DNA from: a virus
Length of the DNA stretch: 49,572 nucleotides
Direction: 5' to 3' (one strand)
Virus record (IMG/VR): IMGVR_UViG_3300020469_000072
Location: 1-49,572 of that record
In this document: positions 44,179 to 49,572 of the stretch, one piece after another
Layout: the number at the start of each line of letters is the position of its first letter
Position numbering within the stretch: position 1 is the first letter of the stretch
The notes under the pieces: generated by a model
The model's input: the letters and a program-made list of their open reading frames with translations, nothing else
Database searches by the model: none
Told to the model about the DNA's origin: nothing
Position numbers and translations under genes: made by a program

Positions 44179-45789
44179 ATGTCACAACTATTTGGTTATT
44201 CAATTGAACGTAAGAAGAAGGGCAAGGCAGGAGTCGGCCCTTCTTTTGTTACGAAAGATTCGGATGATGCAGCACAACCCATTGTGGCAGGTGGTTACTT
44301 TGGTCAATACGTTGATCTAGGTGATGCTGCCAACAAGTCAAGCGATGTAGATCTTATAGGTAGATATCGTGAGATGTCCTTGCATCCAGAAGTGGATCAA
44401 GCGATTGGAGATATAACAGCAGAAGCAATAGCAGGTGACTTAGATGATCATCCTGTAGATGTTGAGCTCTCAAACCTTAAGGTTTCTGAGCCTGTAAAGA
44501 AAAGAATTAGAGAAGAGTTTAATAATGTATTATCATTACTAGACTTTGATCGCAAAGCATATGATATCTTTCGTAGGTGGTACATCGACGGAAGACTTTT
44601 TTATCATAAGATGATTGATCCTGATAATCCTCAAGAGGGATTAACAGAGTTGAGGTATATTGATCCTAGAAAGATTAGAAAGGTTATCGAATATGATAAG
44701 CCCAAGGATAGAATATCACCTGCCGACCCAGAAGTTAATACATTAGTCCCTAAGAGTGTAGAGTATTACATTTATTCACCCAAGGGGTTACGTGGGTATG
44801 AGAATAGAGGAATTAAAATAGCAAATGATGCTATCTGTTTTGCTCACTCAGGGCAATTAGATATGCAACGCAACTATGTGTTGTCACATTTACACAAAGC
44901 TATTAAGGCAACTAACCAGTTGAGAATGATTGAAGATTCTCTGGTTATATACCGCATGTCACGTGCACCAGAGCGCAGAATATTCTATATTGATGTAGGT
45001 AATTTACCTAAGCAGAAGGCAGAGCAATACCTTAAAGAGGTAATGTCTCGCTATAGAAATAAGTTAGTCTATAATGCAGACACGGGAGAAATAAGAGATG
45101 ACAAGAAATTCATGTCAATGCTCGAAGACTTCTGGTTACCCAGACGAGAAGGTGGACGAGGCACTGAGATCACTACGTTGCCAGGTGGACAAAATCTTGG
45201 AGAACTTGAAGACATCAAGTACTTCCAGAAGAAACTTTACCGAGCATTAAACGTACCTGAGTCAAGGTTGGAATCTGATTCATCATTTAACGTTGGTAGA
45301 TCCGCAGAGATCACACGTGATGAAGTTAAATTCCAAAAGTTTATCGCTAGATTGCGTAAGAGATTCTCTGATCTATTCAATGATCTTCTCAAGACACAAT
45401 TGGTACTCAAGGGTGTGTTTACTTTAGAAGAGTGGGATGAAGCAAAGGAGCATATTCAATATGATTTCGTTGCTGATAACTACTTTGCTGAGTTAAAAGA
45501 GCAAGAGATCATGAATGAGCGCATGGCTCTCATCGCTCAAATGGATCCTTTCTGTGGTAAATATTTCTCACTTGAATACATGCGTCGTCAGATATTACGT
45601 CAGACAGATGAAGAGTTTAATGAGATAGGAAGTCAGATGGAGACTGAGATTTCAGAGGGTAGACTTGTTGATCCTGTAGAGATGCAGAAACTAGAAGTTG
45701 CTCAAATGGAAATGTCTTTGATGCCTCCAGAACCTGATCCTGCGGAAGCAGGTATCAGTGATGCGGACTACAAAAAAGGAAACATCTAA
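44179..45789 (+). CDS. 20: Portal vertex protein gp20
   Basis: This is 536 residues (T4 gp20 is 524). Characteristic segments are R-Y-R-E-M-S-L-H-P-E-V-D-Q-A-I-G-D-I near residue 54, F-R-R-W-Y-I-D-G-R-L-F-Y-H near 133 and S-R-L-E-S-D-S-S-F-N-V-G-R near 364, the region used as a marker gene for cyanophages. Twelve copies form the ring through which DNA is packaged by gp17 and to which gp13/14 bind. The C-terminal tail is acidic and Met-rich. Confidence 0.96.
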   Translation: MSQLFGYSIERKKKGKAGVGPSFVTKDSDDAAQPIVAGGYFGQYVDLGDAANKSSDVDLIGRYREMSLHPEVDQAIGDITAEAIAGDLDDHPVDVELSNLKVSEPVKKRIREEFNNVLSLLDFDRKAYDIFRRWYIDGRLFYHKMIDPDNPQEGLTELRYIDPRKIRKVIEYDKPKDRISPADPEVNTLVPKSVEYYIYSPKGLRGYENRGIKIANDAICFAHSGQLDMQRNYVLSHLHKAIKATNQLRMIEDSLVIYRMSRAPERRIFYIDVGNLPKQKAEQYLKEVMSRYRNKLVYNADTGEIRDDKKFMSMLEDFWLPRREGGRGTEITTLPGGQNLGELEDIKYFQKKLYRALNVPESRLESDSSFNVGRSAEITRDEVKFQKFIARLRKRFSDLFNDLLKTQLVLKGVFTLEEWDEAKEHIQYDFVADNYFAELKEQEIMNERMALIAQMDPFCGKYFSLEYMRRQILRQTDEEFNEIGSQMETEISEGRLVDPVEMQKLEVAQMEMSLMPPEPDPAEAGISDADYKKGNI

Positions 45790-45793
45790 ATAA
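45786..45793 (+). promoter_or_regulatory. Late-promoter-like box CTAAATAA before gp67
   Basis: CTAAATAATATTATAG overlaps the gp20 stop and is 21 nt before the next ATG. The first base deviates from the T4 late consensus. Confidence 0.4.
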
Positions 45794-45814
45794 TATTATA
45801 GTTAATGAATTATT

Positions 45815-46078
45815 ATGCCTACTGATGTCGCAAGAGATATAGTAAATGCTCTTTTTGCAGGACAGAAAGATCTGTCCGATTATGTTGTTCAGGGTATGAA
45901 CGCAAAATCAGTCGAAGCAATTGACGCTAAGAAGCAAGAGATGGGGAAGGTTTTATTTAAACCACAGGAAGACGGTCCTGAAAACACCGAGCAACCTGCG
46001 GATGCTGAACCACCTGAAGCTTCAACTGAAACAGAAACCGAGGAACCTAAAGATGAAACTGATCAGGGAAGAGATTGA
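45815..46078 (+). CDS. 67: Prohead core protein gp67-like
   Basis: This is 87 residues, close to T4 gp67 (80). An N-terminal helix (A-R-D-I-V-N-A-L-F-A-G-Q-K-D-L-S-D-Y-V) and the M-N-A-K-S-V-E-A-I-D-A-K-K-Q-E segment are followed by a long acidic, Pro/Glu/Thr-rich tail. The length, charge pattern and place between gp20 and gp21 match T4 gp67, which is part of the prohead core and is cut by gp21. It overlaps gp21 by 26 nt in a different frame. The call rests on position and composition more than on sequence identity. Confidence 0.7.
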   Translation: MPTDVARDIVNALFAGQKDLSDYVVQGMNAKSVEAIDAKKQEMGKVLFKPQEDGPENTEQPADAEPPEASTETETEEPKDETDQGRD

Positions 46079-46700
46079 GACCGCCAAAGTAACTATCACT
46101 GAAGGTAAGAATGGTAAGAAAAACCATTTTATTGAAGGTGTATTCTTGCAAGGTGAGATCAAGAACCGTAATGGTCGGATGTATCCATTAGCTACCTTAC
46201 AAAGAGAAGCTGCAAGTTACAATCAAAAGTATATTGAGAAAGGACGTGCACTAGGAGAATTGGGTCATCCCGATGGTCCTACTATCAACCTAGATAGAGT
46301 GTCACATCTTATCACCTCTCTTAAGCAAGAGGGTACTAATTATGTTGGTAAGGCAAGACTATTGGATACACCAATGGGTAACATTGCCAAGAATCTCATT
46401 GATGAGGGTGTCAAGTTGGGAGTTTCATCCCGTGGACTTGGTACTATAAGAGAAAGAGATGGTGTTAAAGTTGTCATGGATGACTTTATGCTCGCAACTG
46501 CTGCTGATATAGTAGCAGACCCTTCCGCACCAGATGCTTTTGTCAATGGAATCATGGAAGGAAAGGAATGGATCTACAATAGTGGGGCAATTCAGGAGCA
46601 AACAGTGGAGCAAATCAAGAAAAGAATTGATAATGCTGCGCTAAATCAAATGGAAGAGGTAAAACTTTCCGCATTTAATCAGTATTTACAGCAATTGTAA
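46053..46700 (+). CDS. 21: Prohead core scaffold protease gp21
   Basis: This is 215 residues from the ATG at 46053 (T4 gp21 is 212). An upstream in-frame ATG at 45921 would encode a basic, non-homologous leader inside gp67 and was rejected. The candidate catalytic His is H72 in G-E-L-G-H-P-D-G, and the Ser is in G-V-S-S-R-G-L-G near 123-130; A-D-P-S-A-P-D-A-F follows near 172. It matures the prohead by cutting the core, gp23 and itself. Confidence 0.93.
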   Translation: MKLIREEIETAKVTITEGKNGKKNHFIEGVFLQGEIKNRNGRMYPLATLQREAASYNQKYIEKGRALGELGHPDGPTINLDRVSHLITSLKQEGTNYVGKARLLDTPMGNIAKNLIDEGVKLGVSSRGLGTIRERDGVKVVMDDFMLATAADIVADPSAPDAFVNGIMEGKEWIYNSGAIQEQTVEQIKKRIDNAALNQMEEVKLSAFNQYLQQL

Positions 46701-46712
46701 ATGCCTGGTTGT

Positions 46713-46720
46713 CTAAATAA
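46713..46720 (+). promoter_or_regulatory. Late-promoter-like box CTAAATAA before gp22
   Basis: TCTAAATAAT lies 36 nt before the gp22 ATG in the 56-nt gap after gp21. Confidence 0.45.
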
Positions 46721-46756
46721 TAAAAGCAATCGCAATTTGTCGCAACGGAGACTACA

Positions 46757-47800
46757 ATGTCAGAAGAGAATACTAAAACTCTGGATGAATCAAGTGTAAC
46801 CGCAGGAGCAAAACCAGCAGAACCCCAAGGTAAACTTGGAGCAGATGGTAGTAGTCTCGGTGGAGTACAAGATTTAGGTGGACCTACACCTTTCAATTCT
46901 AAACCAGATGACGATAGTAACAAGTATAAAACTATCGCTGGTGGAAATGCCCAAGCACCTACAACTAAACCAAGTGATGCTTCCGCATCTACTCAAACGT
47001 TTAGTGACAAGGGTGATGTCAAAGCAGGACACGAGCCAGAAGGCGACGTGATTGCTGAAACCCCTGCTGAAGAAAGCGTCATAGAAGTAGATTTATCTGC
47101 TGACGTTGCTGCACTTACTGAAGGTGAGAACCTATCAGAAGAATTCAAAGAGAAAGCAAAGACTATCTTTGAAGCTGCGGTAGTTTCTAAGCTAAACGAA
47201 GAACTAGACCGAATGCATGAAGACTATGCAAAGGCACTAGACACAGAAATTGAGACAGTTAAAACTGAACTCGCTGAGAAAGTTGACGACTATCTTACCT
47301 ATGCTGTTGAATCTTGGATGAAGAAGAATTCTCTCCAAGTTGAAAGCGGTATTAAGGCAGAGATGGGAGAGCAAGTTCTTGCTGGTCTCAAACAAGTTTT
47401 TGTCGAGAATTACATTGATCTTCCCGACGAAAAAGTTGACCTTGTAGATGGTCTACAAGAGCAACTCAATACTATGGAATCGAAACTCAACGAATCAATT
47501 GAAGAAAACGTTGGACTGTCTAAGGCAGTTGGCGGCTATATTAAGAATGGGATTGTGACAGAGATTGCAGAGGGCTTAAGTCTCTCTCAAAAGGAGAAAC
47601 TTGTTTCTCTCGCAGAAGCTGTTGAGTTTGAAAATGAAGATGCTTTTAAAGCAAAGGTATCTACTTTACGTGAATCCTACTTTTCTACAAAGCCTGAGAA
47701 GACTACGGTCTCTGAGGATGTCCAAGTAGAAAACGCTCCCGAAGCAGGTAGTTCTATGGATGCATATTCACAGGCTATTGCTAGATGGGCAAACAAATAA
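46757..47800 (+). CDS. 22: Prohead core scaffolding protein gp22
   Basis: This is 347 residues (T4 gp22 is 269). The N-terminus is disordered and Pro/Gly/Thr/Asp-rich (about 1-110), and the rest is acidic alpha-helix and coiled coil (about 115-310). Possible gp21 cut sites of the (I/L)-x-E-(G/A/T) type are visible: V-I-A-E-T, E-I-A-E-G and S-L-A-E-A. The position between gp21 and gp23 fixes the identity. The end D-A-Y-S-Q-A-I-A-R-W-A-N-K is typical of cyanophage gp22. Confidence 0.9.
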   Translation: MSEENTKTLDESSVTAGAKPAEPQGKLGADGSSLGGVQDLGGPTPFNSKPDDDSNKYKTIAGGNAQAPTTKPSDASASTQTFSDKGDVKAGHEPEGDVIAETPAEESVIEVDLSADVAALTEGENLSEEFKEKAKTIFEAAVVSKLNEELDRMHEDYAKALDTEIETVKTELAEKVDDYLTYAVESWMKKNSLQVESGIKAEMGEQVLAGLKQVFVENYIDLPDEKVDLVDGLQEQLNTMESKLNESIEENVGLSKAVGGYIKNGIVTEIAEGLSLSQKEKLVSLAEAVEFENEDAFKAKVSTLRESYFSTKPEKTTVSEDVQVENAPEAGSSMDAYSQAIARWANK

Positions 47801-47835
47801 TCCACATTCAAAAAAAATTCGGAGTTAGTTAACTA

Positions 47836-49203
47836 ATGTTTAACGCAGAATCACTCCAAGAGAAGTGGAACCCTATTCTTGAGCATTCAGAGCTCGATCC
47901 TATTAAGGATACCTATAGAAAAGCGGTTACCTCAGTCCTCTTGGAAAACCAAGAAAAATTTCTGAAAGAAGAGCGTGGTCTCGTAACTGAAGCAGCACCT
48001 ACCAACTCACTTGGTGGTACTGGATATTCAGGCGGTAGCACAGCTACAGGTCCTGTTGCAGGTTTCGACCCAGTTCTTATTTCACTTATCCGTCGTAGTA
48101 TGCCTAAGCTTATTGCTTATGACATATGCGGAGTTCAACCAATGACAGGTCCTACTGGACTTATCTTTGCGATGAGATCCACGAAGGGTACAAACAGAGA
48201 CATCAACAACAGTGCAGTTGAGACATTCTTCAACGAAGTTGACTCTGAGCATTCATCTGAGAACAGTGCTAATGGTTTAGCATCTAATACTCAGACTGGA
48301 TCAAACCCAGGTCTACTTGCTGACGGTGCTGGAAACTACACCATCGGTGGTCAGGGTATGACTACTGCTCAGTCTGAAGCATTAGGCGACGCAGCTAACA
48401 ACCACTTCAACGAGATGGGATTCTCGATTGAGAAGGTTACTGTTACTGCTAAGTCACGTGCTTTGAAAGCTGAGTACAGTTTAGAGCTTGCTCAAGACCT
48501 TAAGGCTGTGCATGGATTGGACGCTGAGTCTGAGCTTGCAAACATCCTATCAACAGAAGTCCTTGCTGAAATCAACAGGGAAGTTGTTAGAACTGTTTAC
48601 AAGATCGCTAGACCTGGTGCTCAAAACAATACAGCTACTGCTGGTACTTTCGACCTTGACGTTGATAGTAATGGTAGATGGTCAGTTGAGAAATTCAAAG
48701 GATTACTCTTCCAGATCGAAAGAGATATGAATGCCATCGGGCATGAAACTCGTCGTGGGAAGGGCAACATTCTCATCTGCTCTGCTGATGTAGCATCTGC
48801 TCTCTCAATGGCTGGAGTCCTTGACTATTCATCAGGCATCAACGGTGCTGTAGGTGGACTAGGACAAGTTGATGACAACTCATCTACTCTAGTTGGAACT
48901 CTTAACGGAAGAATCAAGGTCTATGTTGACCCTTACTCTGCAAACGTAAGTGACAATCACTTCTATGTTTCTGGATACAAAGGATCATCTGCATACGATG
49001 CTGGATTATTCTACTGCCCTTACGTGCCTCTACAAATGGTCAGAGCCGTAGGTCAGGACACCTTCCAACCAAAAATCGGGTTTAAAACTCGTTACGGAAT
49101 GGTTGCTAACCCATTTGCTGAAGGTCTTACACAAGGTGTAGGTGCTCTCACAGCTAATGCTAACCGCTACTACAGAAGGGTCAAGGTAACAAACCTAATG
49201 TAA
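47836..49203 (+). CDS. 23: Major capsid protein gp23
   Basis: This is 455 residues (T4 gp23 is 521), a HK97-fold capsid protein forming the hexamers. Family blocks are F-D-P-V-L-I-S-L-I-R-R-S-M-P-K-L-I-A-Y-D near residue 76, G-P-T-G-L-I-F-A-M-R-S near 104 and F-K-T-R-Y-G-M-V-A-N-P-F near 415. A likely gp21 processing site is V-T-E52/A53, giving removal of about 52 residues (65 in T4). The insertion domain of T4 gp23 seems shortened. No separate vertex protein gp24 is visible in the window. Confidence 0.97.
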   Translation: MFNAESLQEKWNPILEHSELDPIKDTYRKAVTSVLLENQEKFLKEERGLVTEAAPTNSLGGTGYSGGSTATGPVAGFDPVLISLIRRSMPKLIAYDICGVQPMTGPTGLIFAMRSTKGTNRDINNSAVETFFNEVDSEHSSENSANGLASNTQTGSNPGLLADGAGNYTIGGQGMTTAQSEALGDAANNHFNEMGFSIEKVTVTAKSRALKAEYSLELAQDLKAVHGLDAESELANILSTEVLAEINREVVRTVYKIARPGAQNNTATAGTFDLDVDSNGRWSVEKFKGLLFQIERDMNAIGHETRRGKGNILICSADVASALSMAGVLDYSSGINGAVGGLGQVDDNSSTLVGTLNGRIKVYVDPYSANVSDNHFYVSGYKGSSAYDAGLFYCPYVPLQMVRAVGQDTFQPKIGFKTRYGMVANPFAEGLTQGVGALTANANRYYRRVKVTNLM

Positions 49204-49226
49204 ATCGTATCACGATATACACACCA

Positions 49227-49252
49227 AGAGACCCTGCGGGGTCTCTTTTTTT
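49227..49252 (+). terminator. Intrinsic terminator after gp23
   Basis: AGAGACCC-TGCG-GGGTCTCT forms an 8-bp GC-rich stem with a 4-nt loop and is followed directly by a run of T. It is the only strong rho-independent terminator seen in the window and would end the structural transcript after the capsid gene. Confidence 0.92.
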
Positions 49253-49263
49253 ATGCTAGTATA

Positions 49264-49271
49264 CCTAAATA
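49264..49271 (+). promoter_or_regulatory. Late-promoter-like box CCTAAATA
   Basis: CCTAAATATT lies after the gp23 terminator and 22 nt before the next small gene. It would restart transcription beyond the terminator. Confidence 0.4.
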
Positions 49272-49293
49272 TTCATGTAGAATAGGTATAGCC

Positions 49294-49458
49294 ATGAACG
49301 GTAGGCTAAGCAAAGTAGAGATGACTTCAAAACTTATGCAATTAAAACGAGAATTACACTATAAGTGTGAGATAGGAGAGAAAGGTAGGTGGGAATGCAC
49401 TGGTGCTAATGAGTATCTAAATAAGACACTCGACGTACTAGACGAATATTACATGTAA
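49294..49458 (+). CDS. Small conserved hypothetical protein (54 aa)
   Basis: A short gene after gp23 encodes a helical peptide: L-S-K-V-E-M-T-S-K-L-M-Q-L-K-R-E-L-H-Y-K-C-E, then N-E-Y-L-N-K-T-L-D-V-L-D-E-Y. I recall similar peptides (R-L-S-K-I-E-M-T-x-x-L...L-K-R-E-L-H) in cyanophage genomes; the function is unknown to me. A TAAATA box lies upstream and another is inside the gene. Confidence 0.65.
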   Translation: MNGRLSKVEMTSKLMQLKRELHYKCEIGEKGRWECTGANEYLNKTLDVLDEYYM

Positions 49459-49473
49459 TGCTACAATATATAC

Positions 49474-49572
49474 ATGACTGAAGAAACCATCAAGAAATAT
49501 ACCTATACCAAAGAGGAAGTGGATAGGATGATTGCACACGCAGTTGATGTGGCAGTTGCTCAGGCACGTGCT
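49474..49572 (+). CDS. Hypothetical protein, 3' partial
   Basis: An open frame from the ATG at 49474 runs to the window end (33 residues: T-E-E-T-I-K-K-Y-T-Y-T-K-E-E-V-D-R-M-I and onward). It looks helical and charged. It is cut off by the window edge, so no family can be named. Confidence 0.5.
   Translation, partial: MTEETIKKYTYTKEEVDRMIAHAVDVAVAQARA

Noticed and set aside
45921-46052. Upstream N-terminal extension of gp21
   Set aside because: It would add a basic leader translated from within the acidic gp67-like gene. Starting at 46053 gives 215 residues, close to T4 gp21 (212).

Overview
The window reads as the late (virion morphogenesis) region of a marine T4-like myovirus, most like those infecting Synechococcus or Prochlorococcus, though a SAR11-type host cannot be excluded. 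The evidence is an AT-rich sequence with every recognisable gene on the + strand, T4 gene order (gp8, then gp13-14-15-16-17-18-19-20-67-21-22-23), marine-cyanomyovirus features (DUF4815 baseplate protein, YHYH protein, GSGY-rich repeats, Mtd-N tail fibre), and T4 late-promoter-like (A/C)TAAATA boxes between genes. No tRNA, CRISPR array, insertion sequence, integrase or auxiliary metabolic gene was seen.

Layout. Positions 1-9601 hold the 3' part of a giant repeat protein that starts upstream of the window. It has at least 18 units with a C..D..H-x-Y-P-R signature and a C-terminal Ig-like domain. Next come a YHYH/Ig-like protein (9610), a fibre-like protein ending in a cupredoxin-like domain with a complete H-C-H-M ligand set (11229), a Gly-rich GSGY repeat protein (12712), an enlarged baseplate wedge gp8 (14623) and a 2452-residue DUF4815 protein (16163) that occupies the place of T4 genes 9-12. 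Two small coiled-coil proteins precede a 2563-residue tail fibre (24101), which carries a second cupredoxin-like domain with a possible Gln axial ligand.

Positions 31797-34680 encode neck proteins gp13 and gp14, tail terminator gp15 and small terminase gp16. They are followed by a hypothetical virion-type protein and a very basic multi-module protein. Between these and the large terminase lies a tight cluster of tiny genes: a zinc-finger-like protein, conserved small proteins, three membrane peptides and a staphylococcal-nuclease-like enzyme. From 38656 to 49203 come gp17, a small CxxC protein, an enlarged sheath gp18, tube gp19, portal gp20, a gp67-like core protein, protease gp21, scaffold gp22 and major capsid protein gp23. 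A strong intrinsic terminator follows, then one small gene and the start of another.

How they work together. gp20/67/21/22/23 build and mature the prohead, gp16/17 package DNA, gp13/14/15 join head to tail, gp18/19 form the contractile tail, and gp8, the DUF4815 protein and the large repeat proteins form the baseplate and host-contact parts. The most unusual theme is modularity. The same short beta-rich modules (a 'TSGA' module and an 'RG' module) recur in at least five different structural proteins, including conserved ones (gp8, gp14, gp18) that are larger than their T4 counterparts. Two unrelated fibre proteins carry cupredoxin-like domains that may bind copper.
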